Positions 26,562 through 35,039 of a stretch of DNA of 64,000 nt are shown one piece after another. The translations under genes and the position numbers were made by a program. The notes beneath the pieces were generated by a model. That model had not been told where the DNA came from. It made no database searches and worked only from the letters and a program-made list of their open reading frames with translations. The DNA is taken from the NCBI GenBank assembly GCA_022819505.1, contig JAJEHD010000019.1, positions 248,001 through 312,000 of the forward strand, given 5' to 3'. The stretch is from Acidimicrobiia bacterium. Lineage in GTDB: Bacteria; Actinomycetota; Acidimicrobiia; Acidimicrobiales; Aldehydirespiratoraceae. Each line of letters starts with the position of its first letter. Within the stretch, counting starts at the first letter, position 1.

Positions 26562-27422
26562 GTGACACGGGCCAAGCCCACCGTCGCCGAGCTCATCGCC
26601 GGCAAGGGGAAGCGCCAGCTGACCGACATCTTCGTGCTGTCCCTGGACGAGGTCCGGGCAGCGGAGGAGGCCGGCCTCGACATGATGTGCCTGCCCGACG
26701 AGATGATGAGCCGCGAGGTCCGGGAGACCGCCCCCACCACCTTCATCATCGCCGCGCTGGCCTACGGGGTCCATGCCACCACCGACGAGTACCTGCGCGT
26801 GGGCATGGCCATGTACCGCCATGGCGCCGACGCGGTCTACTGCGCCGCGGGACTCGACACCGTGGCCCGGCTGGCGGCCGAAGGGTTGGCGGTGGTGGGC
26901 CACATCGGTTTCATCCCCACCCACCGGACCTGGTACGGCGGGTACCGGGCGGTCGGCAAGACGGCCGAGAGCGCGCTCAGGGTGTGGCGCCAGGCCCGGG
27001 CGCTGGAGGAGGCCGGTGCCTTCGCGGCCGAGATCGAGCTCGTGCCCGAGCCGGTGGCGGCCGCCATCTCCGAACGGAGCTCGCTGTTCCTTATCTCGAT
27101 GGGGTCGGGGGCCGGCTGCGACGCCCAGTACCTGTTCAGCATGGACATCCTCGGCACCAACACCGGCCACTACCCCCGCCACTCCAAGAAGTACCGAGAC
27201 TTCCTTGGCGAGTACCAGCGCCTCCACGCTGAGCGGGTAGCCGCCTACGGCGAGTACCGGGCCGACGTGGAGTCCGGCGTCTACCCTGCCGCCGAGCACA
27301 AGCTTCAGATCGACAGCGCCGAGTTGGAGGTGTTCCTCCATGGGCTCGACGCTGCTGCCAACGAAGACCCGCGACCCCAAGGAGCCGTGCCATGGATGGA
27401 CATGACCAGACCGCCGAGGTGA
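26562..27422 (+). CDS. PanB-superfamily protein lacking key ketopantoate synthase residues
   Basis: 286 residues resembling 3-methyl-2-oxobutanoate hydroxymethyltransferase (PanB): TVAELIAGKGKRQLTDIF, GHIGFIPTH, GGYRAVGKTAESA, ALEEAGAFAAEIELVPEPVA, DILG. By eye alignment the Mg2+ ligand Asp in VGDSLG is kept (LPDEMM). The Asp of VVADLPF is Ala, and Lys and Glu of AVKLEGG are Tyr and Ala (AVYCAAG). The general-base Glu is kept (IELVP). The IPTIGIGAG signature is replaced by SLFLISMGSGAG. It is thus a divergent member, probably acting on another 2-oxoacid. The start is a GTG with no clear ribosome binding site, 22 bases from the palindromic operator. It overlaps the next gene by 31 bases. Confidence 0.7.
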   Translation: MTRAKPTVAELIAGKGKRQLTDIFVLSLDEVRAAEEAGLDMMCLPDEMMSREVRETAPTTFIIAALAYGVHATTDEYLRVGMAMYRHGADAVYCAAGLDTVARLAAEGLAVVGHIGFIPTHRTWYGGYRAVGKTAESALRVWRQARALEEAGAFAAEIELVPEPVAAAISERSSLFLISMGSGAGCDAQYLFSMDILGTNTGHYPRHSKKYRDFLGEYQRLHAERVAAYGEYRADVESGVYPAAEHKLQIDSAELEVFLHGLDAAANEDPRPQGAVPWMDMTRPPR

Positions 27423-28852
27423 CCGGCGGCGCGACAGCCGCCGAGCCGGTGTCACTGCTGGTCGAGGGAACGGTGGTGACCATGGACCCCGACCGGCGGG
27501 TCATCAGCGACGGCGCGGTGGCCGTCGCCGGAGACCGGATCGCAGCAGTGGGCAAGGCCGCCGAGCTGCGGTCCCGGCACCCCGACGCCCGCCGCATCGG
27601 CGGTGCACGGCGCTACGTCATCCCCGGGCTGATCGACTGCCACAACCACATCGCCCAGGCCCTCTGCCGGGAGAGCACGGTGGAGGACTTCCCCAACATC
27701 TACCGCATCTACATCCCGGCCGAGGACATCCAGGACACCGACGATGTGCGGGTCAGCGCCCAGGTGGCCTTCGCCCAGCTCCTCAGGGCCGGCGTCACCA
27801 CCATGACCGAGACCACCTGCACGGTGGCCCACGAGGAGCCCATCGCCGAGACCGCGATGGAGACCGGCATCCGCTGCGCGCTGGCCCGGGGTATGTGGGA
27901 CCGGGAGTCCCGTCTGGCCGGCAACTACGAGCAGATCACCGAGAAGTCGTGGTACCGCGACGACCCGGCCATGCTCGCCGAGGACCTGGCCTACACCGAG
28001 GAGTTCTTCAAGAAGTGGTTCGAGCGGGGCGAGGGACGGCTGAGGCCCTGGGTGCACAACCTGGGCGTGCCGTCGTGCTCGGACGAGCGCTACCTGGCCA
28101 CCGACGAGTTGGTCCAGCAGTGGGGCACCGGGGTCATGACCCACATCAACCGCGACCGCGAGGAGATCGAGCTGAGCGTGTCGCTGTTCGGGCACCGGCC
28201 CCTGGAGCACCTCGCCTCCATCGGTGCGCTGACCGAGCGGCTGGTGGCCATCCACGCCATGCTCACCACCGACCGCGAGATCGAGCTGATGGCCGAAGCC
28301 GGAGCCAAGCTGGCCCACGCGCCGGTGGTGTGCACCGACATCATGTCGGCCGTCACCCGGGTGCCGCTGATGCGGGGCCGGGGCATCACCGTCGGGCTGG
28401 GCTGCGACACCATCATCAACGACCTGCTGAAGCTGATGCGGATCGCCCACATCATGCACAACCAGGCAGCCATGCCGCTGTTCGACCCCTACGGGTTCTC
28501 CTGCAACGACGCCTTCGAGATGGGCACCATCGACGCCGCCCGGCTGCTGATGTGGGACGACGAGATCGGATCGCTGGAGGAGGGCAAGGCCGCCGACATC
28601 TGTGTCATCAACGCCAACAACGTGCGGCTGACGCCTTCCACGGACCCGGTGGCCACCCTGGTGCGCTACGGGGTGGGCACCGACGCCGAGTCGACGATCG
28701 TGGCCGGCCGGCTCGTGATGCACGAGGGCCAACTGCTGACCATCGACGAGGAGGCGCTCCTTGTTGAGGCCGAAGCGCTGGGGGCCCGCATGATCGCCGA
28801 GATGGCGCCCCGCCGGTACGTGCAGCTCGGCACCAACGTCGACTACCTGTGA
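27392..28852 (+). CDS. Amidohydrolase (cytosine deaminase/AtzB-TrzA-like)
   Basis: 486 residues. A metal-dependent hydrolase of the amidohydrolase superfamily, subgroup of N-heterocycle deaminases and chlorohydrolases. Metal ligands and motifs are the HxH in GLIDCHNHIAQ, His in MTHINRD, His in AIHAMLTTD and Asp in LGCDTIIND. The N-terminal beta-sandwich (LLVEGTVVTMDPDRRVISDGAVAV) and the C-terminal ADICVINANN are typical. These enzymes remove amino or halogen groups from purines, pyrimidines, pterins or triazines. It starts with AGGAG upstream inside the end of the PanB-like gene. A second amidohydrolase follows, suggesting two successive ring deaminations or hydrolyses. Confidence 0.85.
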   Translation: MDGHDQTAEVTGGATAAEPVSLLVEGTVVTMDPDRRVISDGAVAVAGDRIAAVGKAAELRSRHPDARRIGGARRYVIPGLIDCHNHIAQALCRESTVEDFPNIYRIYIPAEDIQDTDDVRVSAQVAFAQLLRAGVTTMTETTCTVAHEEPIAETAMETGIRCALARGMWDRESRLAGNYEQITEKSWYRDDPAMLAEDLAYTEEFFKKWFERGEGRLRPWVHNLGVPSCSDERYLATDELVQQWGTGVMTHINRDREEIELSVSLFGHRPLEHLASIGALTERLVAIHAMLTTDREIELMAEAGAKLAHAPVVCTDIMSAVTRVPLMRGRGITVGLGCDTIINDLLKLMRIAHIMHNQAAMPLFDPYGFSCNDAFEMGTIDAARLLMWDDEIGSLEEGKAADICVINANNVRLTPSTDPVATLVRYGVGTDAESTIVAGRLVMHEGQLLTIDEEALLVEAEALGARMIAEMAPRRYVQLGTNVDYL

Positions 28853-28880
28853 TGAGCGAGCATCCGCGGCGCACCTTGCG

Positions 28881-28928
28881 AAATCTGTGTGGGTATTCCA
28901 CCCATATGACGACTTTCTCTACAGATTT
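28881..28928. promoter_or_regulatory. Inverted repeat between the two amidohydrolase genes
   Basis: AAATCTGT (28881-28888) and ACAGATTT (28921-28928) are perfect 8-base inverted arms 32 bases apart. Between them lies a smaller TGGGT-N5-ACCCA repeat. The site is directly upstream of the second amidohydrolase start. It could be an operator, a promoter-proximal hairpin or chance. Confidence 0.35.
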
Positions 28929-28940
28929 GGTGATGCGCCA

Positions 28941-30431
28941 ATGAGTACCGCGGAACTCCTAGTGCGGGGGGCCACCATCCTCGACGCCGGCGGCCCGCTG
29001 CGGGTGGCTGACATCAGGACCGAGGACGGCACCATCACCGAGGTCGGCCCGGGCCTTCGCCCGGGATCGGCGCGGGTGATCGAGGCCGAGCAGATGGTGG
29101 CCATGCCGGGCCTGATCAACGCCCACACCCACTCGGCCCAGAACCTCGACCGGGGAACCACCCCGAACCTGCCCCTTGACCTGTGGCTGATGTGGGCTGT
29201 GTTCGGGAAGCCCGCCATCACGGCGGAGGACCGTTACACGCTGGCCATGGCCGGGGCGCTGGAGATGCTCGAGTCGGGCTGCACCGCCGTGCTCGACCAC
29301 GGCTGGGTGGCGCCGTGGGACTTCGAGGACTACTCCGAGGCCATCATGAGCGCCTACGCCGACGCCGGGATGCGGGTCGGGCTGGCCCCCATGATCGGCG
29401 ACCTCGACATCTTCGACACGATGTCGTTCGCGGGGGCTTCGGGGCCCAGGCCCGAACCGCTCGGCGACCCGTTCGAGGCGGAGGGGCTGCTGGAGTCGAT
29501 GGCGAGGTTCTTCGATCGCTGGCAGGGCGCCCACTCCCGGCTCACCCCGATGGTCGGTCCGTCGGCGCCGCAGCGCTGCAGCCACGAGCTGATGGAGGGC
29601 CTGGCCCGCCTGGCCGGCGCGCGTGGCGCGGGGTTCCACACCCACGTGCTGGAGACCAGGACCCAGATCGGTGCCAACCTCGAGCGCTACGGGCGATCCA
29701 GCGTCTCGTACCTTGAGGATCTAGGGATGCTGAGGCCGGGCTCCAGCCTGGCCCACTGCGTGTGGATGGACCCCGACGAGTTCTCCACGGTGCGCCGCTG
29801 CGGGGCCACCATCGTGCACAACCCGGTGTCGAACCTCCGGTGCGGGTCCGGCATCCTGCCGGTGGCAGACCTGCTCGAGGGCGGGGTCAGCGTGGCCCTG
29901 GGCGCGGACGGAGCGGCCTCCAACGACAACCAGAACATGTTCGAGGCCATGAAGTTCGCCACGCTGTTGCAGACGCTGCACGGATCGCACGTGCGCTGGC
30001 CGCAGGCCCCCGCGATCTGGAGGATGTGCCTGCAGGGCGGCGCGGCTGCGCTGGGCCAGCCGCTGGGCTCGCTGCAACCAGGGAGCGCGGCCGACATCGT
30101 GCTGCTCGACACCGAGCGCCATATGCCGGTGAACGCTGAGGGCCTGGCCACGAGTCTGGTGCTGGCCGAGCACGGAGAGTCGGTGCACACCGTGATCGTC
30201 GATGGTGAGGTGATGGTCTCCGAGGGTCGATCGACCCGCGTCGACAAGAGCACCATGGCGGAGCGGTCCCGCGCCCTGCAGCGGCGCTTCCACGAGGCGC
30301 TGCCCGAGCGCCAGGCCTTCTATGACCGCTACGTGGACGTGCTGACCGAGATTCACGACTACGAGATGGCCCGGCCGGCCCCGGTTGAGCGGCTGGCCCG
30401 GATCACGCCCGCCTTCGGGGCCGCCGGCTAG
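28941..30431 (+). CDS. Amidohydrolase (guanine deaminase/TRZ-ATZ-like)
   Basis: 496 residues, second amidohydrolase of the operon. Motifs are HxH in GLINAHTHSAQNL, His in FHTHVLETR, His in SLAHCVWMD and Asp in ALGADGAASND. The N-terminal sandwich LLVRGATILDAGGPLRVADIR and C-terminal ADIVLLDTERHMPVN follow the family pattern. It differs clearly from its neighbour, so this is not a recent duplication. The frame extends upstream to 28887. I chose the ATG at 28941 because the conserved N-terminus starts there. It is followed after 19 bases by the single-component Rieske oxygenase. Confidence 0.83.
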   Translation: MSTAELLVRGATILDAGGPLRVADIRTEDGTITEVGPGLRPGSARVIEAEQMVAMPGLINAHTHSAQNLDRGTTPNLPLDLWLMWAVFGKPAITAEDRYTLAMAGALEMLESGCTAVLDHGWVAPWDFEDYSEAIMSAYADAGMRVGLAPMIGDLDIFDTMSFAGASGPRPEPLGDPFEAEGLLESMARFFDRWQGAHSRLTPMVGPSAPQRCSHELMEGLARLAGARGAGFHTHVLETRTQIGANLERYGRSSVSYLEDLGMLRPGSSLAHCVWMDPDEFSTVRRCGATIVHNPVSNLRCGSGILPVADLLEGGVSVALGADGAASNDNQNMFEAMKFATLLQTLHGSHVRWPQAPAIWRMCLQGGAAALGQPLGSLQPGSAADIVLLDTERHMPVNAEGLATSLVLAEHGESVHTVIVDGEVMVSEGRSTRVDKSTMAERSRALQRRFHEALPERQAFYDRYVDVLTEIHDYEMARPAPVERLARITPAFGAAG

Positions 30432-30450
30432 AGAGGGCAAAGGGGGAATC

Positions 30451-31497
30451 ATGAACGCCGACCCGTCCTGGAGCACAACCTGGATCGACAACGAGCACCC
30501 GGCCCTGCGGCGCTGCTGGCATCCGGTGGCCCGCAGCGCCGATGTGGGCGACGACGGGCCGGTGGCGGTCGACCTGCTGGGCGAGCGCTGGTGCCTGGTG
30601 CGGCTGGGGGGCCGGCTCACCGCGCTGCGGGACCCGTGCCCGCACCGCTACTCGCCGCTGAGCGCGGGAACCATCGTGGGCGACACCCTGCGCTGCGCCT
30701 ACCACGGCTTCCGGTTCGCGGCCGACGGCACCTGCGTGGAGATCCCAGCAGTTGACCCCGAACTGCCGATCCCGGCGCGGGCCTGCGCCACCGCGGCCGC
30801 CGGCGTGGCCGAGTCACTGGATCTGGTGTGGCTGGCGCCTGAGGATCCGATCGCCCCGCTGCCGGAGGTGCCCGAGCACCACGACCCCGACTTCGTCACC
30901 TGCCCCCTGCCGCCGCTGGACTGGAACGCCGGAGCGGCCCAGATGGCCGACAACTTCCTGGACCTGGGTCATCTCCCGTTCGTGCACCTGGCCACCTTCG
31001 GCGACGAGGACGACAAGCTGGTGCGGGACTACAAGATGGAACGCGACGGCTGGCGCTTCACGGCCCACCACCGCCACTTCACCAAGTCGCTGGCCGAATC
31101 GTCGGGATCCAAGGGCGACTACAAGGTGGTGGAACGGGAGCTGCTCTTCGTGTTCACCGCTCCCCACCACGTGTACCTGCGCATCGGCTATCCGGAGGAG
31201 AACGTGGTGCTGACCATCAGCTTCTGCCACCAGCCCGTGAACGCCACCACCACCCGGCTGTACTGCACCGACTACCGCACCGACATCGAAGACGAGCCCG
31301 ACGCCATCGAGGAGGCGGTGGGCTTCCAACTGGAGGTGGCCGACGAGGACCAGGAACTCCTGCAGCGCATCGGCACCAAGGCCGTGCCGCTGGTGCCGGC
31401 GCTGGAGTACCACTCCAAGGCCGACCGCATCACCCTGGAGATGCGCCGGATGCTCGCCGACCTGGTAGCCGAGGCCGCCGCGGAGGCCTCGAGCTAG
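30451..31497 (+). CDS. Rieske non-heme iron oxygenase (vanillate demethylase/phenoxybenzoate dioxygenase-like)
   Basis: 348 residues, the size of the homotrimeric Rieske oxygenases that need no beta subunit (vanillate O-demethylase, KshA, dicamba monooxygenase type). Rieske ligands are in CPHRYSPLS and CAYHGF. The catalytic iron region is NFLDLGHLPFVHLATFGDE. These enzymes often perform O- or N-demethylation. The ATG has AGGGGGAA upstream. It is distinct from the alpha/beta oxygenase at 21.0-22.9 kb, so the island holds two unrelated Rieske systems. Its stop overlaps the convergent ABC ATPase stop by four bases. Confidence 0.85.
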   Translation: MNADPSWSTTWIDNEHPALRRCWHPVARSADVGDDGPVAVDLLGERWCLVRLGGRLTALRDPCPHRYSPLSAGTIVGDTLRCAYHGFRFAADGTCVEIPAVDPELPIPARACATAAAGVAESLDLVWLAPEDPIAPLPEVPEHHDPDFVTCPLPPLDWNAGAAQMADNFLDLGHLPFVHLATFGDEDDKLVRDYKMERDGWRFTAHHRHFTKSLAESSGSKGDYKVVERELLFVFTAPHHVYLRIGYPEENVVLTISFCHQPVNATTTRLYCTDYRTDIEDEPDAIEEAVGFQLEVADEDQELLQRIGTKAVPLVPALEYHSKADRITLEMRRMLADLVAEAAAEASS

Positions 31498-32681
31498 GAG
31501 GCGCGGGGGAAGGCCACGGTGCGCACGCCGCTGTGGCAGACGTCGACACCCGCGCCGATCCCGAACCGCGGAGACCCGGTGGCCCGGCAGCGCAGCACGG
31601 CGCCGCTGGTCCCGCGCACGTAGTACAGCGTGTCGTGGCCGAAGAACTCGATGTGGTCGACCGTGCCTGAGCTGCCCTCGGTCAACGCGAGCTCCTCGGG
31701 CCGCAGCAGCACGTCCACCTCGCCGTGGAGGGGGGACTGGAGCTTCATGGGCCCCAGGGCGGTGTAGGCGATGTCCCCGTCGGCGTTGCCGGACACGGTG
31801 TCGGCCTCGCCCACGAAGCCGGCCAGCCAGCGATCCGCGGGCCGCTCATACAGCACAGCCGGTGCGGCTTGCTGAATCACCTCGCCGTCGCGCATGACGG
31901 CTACCTCGTCGCCGAGCACGAAGGCCTCGTCCTGGTCGTGGGTCACGAACACGCAGGTGACCTCCAGCTCCCGAAGCAACCCGGCCACCTCTGCCCTGAC
32001 CTCCACTCTCAGGGTGGTGTCGAGGCTGGAGAAGGGCTCGTCCAGCAGCAGCACCGTAGGCTGCGGCGCCAGCGCCCGGGCCAATGCCACCCGCTGCTGC
32101 TGCCCGCCCGAGAGAGAGCCGGGCAACCGGTCGGCCAGTTCACCGATACCGACCAGGTCGAGGAGATCATGCACCCGGCTCGAGGCTGGCCGGGGCAGCA
32201 CCCGGCTGCGGGGCCGCTCCGGGCGGGGCAGGCCGAAGGCCACGTTGGCGGCCACGGTGAGGTGCGGGAACAGCGACCAGTCCTGGAACACCATGCCCAC
32301 GCCCCGCTTGTCGGCGGCCACATGAGTCCTCGCGCCCGCGCCACTGCGGCGCGCCGCGGCGGCCGCCGATGTGCCGTTCCGGCGAGCTGCAGGCCCGTCC
32401 ACAAGCTTGCCCCCGAGAAAGACCTGGCCGGAGTCGAGCCGCTGAAGCCCGGCCAAGACCCTCAGCAGCGTCGTCTTGCCGCATCCGCTCGGACCGAGGA
32501 GCGCCAGCGTGCGGCCTGCCTCGGCGGTGATGGTGGCACTGCGGAGGACCGGCGATCCCCCGAGGGCAACGCTGACTCCGTCTGCGACGATCCAGCGGCC
32601 TCGTCGCAGCCCCGCTTCCGCGGGCACTGCCTTTGAGGATCGGACCGCTGGGGCGACCGGCGCCGCAGCGCTATCAAGCAT
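31494..32681 (-). CDS. ABC transporter ATPase, FbpC/PotA type with TOBE domain
   Basis: 395 residues. The ATPase domain has Walker A GPSGCGKTTLLRV, Q-loop VFQDWSLFPHL, signature LSGGQQQRVALARAL, Walker B LLLDEPFSSLD and switch His in VTHDQDEAF. A C-terminal TOBE-like region follows (DVLLRPEELALTEG). This domain set occurs in iron(III), molybdate, spermidine and sugar importers. An unusual Ala/Arg-rich insert of about 30 residues (RRNGTSAAAAARRSGAG) separates the D-loop side of the first lobe from RGVGMVFQDW. No permease or binding protein lies beside it, so its membrane partners are elsewhere. On the minus strand TTGACA lies about 35 bases before the ATG, suggesting a very short or absent leader. 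Confidence 0.82.
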   Translation of the reverse strand: MLDSAAAPVAPAVRSSKAVPAEAGLRRGRWIVADGVSVALGGSPVLRSATITAEAGRTLALLGPSGCGKTTLLRVLAGLQRLDSGQVFLGGKLVDGPAARRNGTSAAAAARRSGAGARTHVAADKRGVGMVFQDWSLFPHLTVAANVAFGLPRPERPRSRVLPRPASSRVHDLLDLVGIGELADRLPGSLSGGQQQRVALARALAPQPTVLLLDEPFSSLDTTLRVEVRAEVAGLLRELEVTCVFVTHDQDEAFVLGDEVAVMRDGEVIQQAAPAVLYERPADRWLAGFVGEADTVSGNADGDIAYTALGPMKLQSPLHGEVDVLLRPEELALTEGSSGTVDHIEFFGHDTLYYVRGTSGAVLRCRATGSPRFGIGAGVDVCHSGVRTVAFPRAS

Positions 32682-32744
32682 GCCTTATACCTTAACGCCG
32701 GTAATCCTCACGGTGTCAACCCTAGCCGTCCTGACTGCGACGGC

Positions 32745-34922
32745 TCAGGCCGCCGCGTAGGGCTCGGCCAGAACATCGGGCAGGGACTCGGCGTGCACGA
32801 CCGTCACCCGCTTGGTCGCCCTGGTGAGGGCCACGTACAGCGAGCGCACACCCTGGCACTCCTCGGCCACTATGCGGGCCGGCTCGACCACCACCGCCGC
32901 GTCGACCTCTAGGCCCTTCACCAGGCGCACCGGCACCAGCGTCACCTGCTGCTCGAGACCGGCACGGCCCGGGCCGCCGAACACCACCGAACGCTCCTTC
33001 AGGTCCGTCCGGAGTCCCTCGTGGAGCGAGTCGGGCACGATCACGGCCACGTTGCCCTCGCCCACCTCGGCCCGCTCCTGGGCGATGACCGCCGCCAGCG
33101 TCTCCCCCAGCGAGACCGCCGGACCGTCGGAGCCGTTCTGGTCGGCTGCGCTGCCGCACGACACCACGCGGGGCTCGTCGCCGACGGTGCGCACCGTCCG
33201 GGGAGGCACTGCGCCGGGCGCGGCGTGAGGCAGCACCCGGTTGGCCAGTTCCATGGCCGGCGCCGGGATCCGGTAGCCCAGCGTGAGCTCGACCCGCCGC
33301 GGCGGGCGCCGGTCGGGCAGGCCCTCCAGCACCGACTCCCAGTCCTCGTGGGCCCATGATCCGGTGGCCTGCGCGATGTCGCCCACCACCGACATCGAGC
33401 CGTTGAGGCTGCGCCGGGCGATCATGCGAAGCTCCATCGGGGACAGGTCCTGAGCCTCGTCCACCACGATGTGGCCATAGGTCAGCACCGCGTCCTCGTC
33501 GCGGTGCCCGGGACGGTACCCCAGCAGCGCCCTCGCCTCGTCCAGCACGGGCACATCCTGGAAGGACCACGTCACCTCGGATGCGTGCCCGGGCCGGGGC
33601 CGGTGCAGCAGGTCGATCTCGTCGTCGTCGAGCCGTCCCGCGCCGGCCGAGCGCAGCAGGGCCCTCGACCCGTACAGATCGTTCACCAGATGGGCCGGCG
33701 TCAGCACCGGCCACATCCACTCGAGCGCCTCCCGTACCTCGATCACATCCGAGAGGCGCTCCCGGACCTCGGCCGGATCGGCGGCACGCCGGCTGCTGGC
33801 GGCCAGGGCCGCGTAGAACGCCTCCTCCACGAGCCTGCGGCCGGCGTTGTGCTTGCGGATCCTGCGGGAGACGTCGTCGACGATCCCGGCGGACTGCTCC
33901 ACGGTGATGCGCAGCCGCTGCAACTCGAAGCCCACGACCAGGTCCCGGCGTAGCGGGCGGCGGCGGTCGCGCACCGCTCGTCGCAGCACGCTAGCCATGC
34001 GAGTGTCGCCCTTGACCCGCCCGACGGTCTCGTCGTCGAGGCCCGCGACCCGCACCGCCGGGCTGAGCAGGTCGGCGAGCACGGCCTGCTCCACACCCGC
34101 CTCGCCCAGGGAGGGCAGCACCTGCTCGATGTAGGCGAGGAAGAGCCGGTTCGGCCCCACCACCAGCACTCCCTGGCTCTCCAGGGGGAACCGGTGCGTG
34201 TAGAGGAGATAGGCGGCCCGGTGGAGGGCCACGACCGTCTTGCCGGTCCCGGGCCCGCCCTGCACGACCAGCACGCCGGGCAGCTCGGAGCGGATCACCC
34301 GGTCCTGCTCGCCCTGGATGGTGGCCACCACGTCCTTGAGGCGGCCGGTTCGAGCCTCCTCCAGCGAAGCGATCAGAGCACCTGAGACCGGCGGGCCGTC
34401 ACCCGAGCCGTCTGCCGGCGCAGCCGCACCGTCGGTGGAGCCGTCGACGTCCCGGTCGGCGATGTCGAGGCCGATGGCGGCCTTGTCACCGAAGAACTCG
34501 TCCTCGATTCCCAGCAGGGTGCTCCCCCTGGACGCGAAGTGCCGCCGGCGCTCCAGGCCGAGCGGCTCCCGCCCGGTAGCCCGGTAGAAGGGCTCGGCCA
34601 CCGGCGCCCGCCAGTCCACCACGATCGGGTCGTGGTCGGCGTCCCACAGCCCGACGCGCCCGATGTAGAACCGCTCCCCCGTGGCGGCCGGATCGATGCG
34701 GCCGAACACCAGCGACCGATCGCCGATGTCGAGCCGGGTCAGCCGGGCCAGGGCCGCCTCGAGCATGGCCTCGCGCTCGAACCGGGCCTGGGTGGTGCCG
34801 CCCCGACCGGTGCGGAAGACCGACGTTGCCATGGTGGCCCGCTCACGGGCCGTGTCGAGGCAGGCGTGAGCGAGGTCGAAGTAAGCCTGCTCGGCTTCTA
34901 GATCGGGATGGCGACTGGTCAA
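32745..34922 (-). CDS. helD: HelD/HelR-type superfamily 1 helicase (RNA polymerase recycling factor)
   Basis: About 725 residues, the normal size for actinobacterial HelD. These UvrD-like ATPases pry stalled RNA polymerase from DNA, and some give rifamycin tolerance. The N-terminal coiled region starts with EAEQAYFDLAHACLDTARERA, a hallmark of the family. Then come Walker A GGPGTGKTVVALHRAAYLL, motif II VDEAQDL, LTLGYRIP, and motif VI YVALTRATKRVTVVH. The homologous N-terminus begins a few residues after a TTG at 34922; no ATG or GTG fits better, so I chose TTG. The promoter region is shared with the divergent patatin gene. No obvious rifamycin-associated element was seen. Confidence 0.88.
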   Translation of the reverse strand: MTSRHPDLEAEQAYFDLAHACLDTARERATMATSVFRTGRGGTTQARFEREAMLEAALARLTRLDIGDRSLVFGRIDPAATGERFYIGRVGLWDADHDPIVVDWRAPVAEPFYRATGREPLGLERRRHFASRGSTLLGIEDEFFGDKAAIGLDIADRDVDGSTDGAAAPADGSGDGPPVSGALIASLEEARTGRLKDVVATIQGEQDRVIRSELPGVLVVQGGPGTGKTVVALHRAAYLLYTHRFPLESQGVLVVGPNRLFLAYIEQVLPSLGEAGVEQAVLADLLSPAVRVAGLDDETVGRVKGDTRMASVLRRAVRDRRRPLRRDLVVGFELQRLRITVEQSAGIVDDVSRRIRKHNAGRRLVEEAFYAALAASSRRAADPAEVRERLSDVIEVREALEWMWPVLTPAHLVNDLYGSRALLRSAGAGRLDDDEIDLLHRPRPGHASEVTWSFQDVPVLDEARALLGYRPGHRDEDAVLTYGHIVVDEAQDLSPMELRMIARRSLNGSMSVVGDIAQATGSWAHEDWESVLEGLPDRRPPRRVELTLGYRIPAPAMELANRVLPHAAPGAVPPRTVRTVGDEPRVVSCGSAADQNGSDGPAVSLGETLAAVIAQERAEVGEGNVAVIVPDSLHEGLRTDLKERSVVFGGPGRAGLEQQVTLVPVRLVKGLEVDAAVVVEPARIVAEECQGVRSLYVALTRATKRVTVVHAESLPDVLAEPYAAA

Positions 34923-35039
34923 GACTGAACCGCGGATGCTGTTGTCGGCCGGTCCCTGCCGGCTAGCAGCGGGCCGCTGGCGGGCGGATTCCGGCAATTC
35001 GGGGGAACTGTTGATTTTATCTCCCGTATCCTCGGCTGC

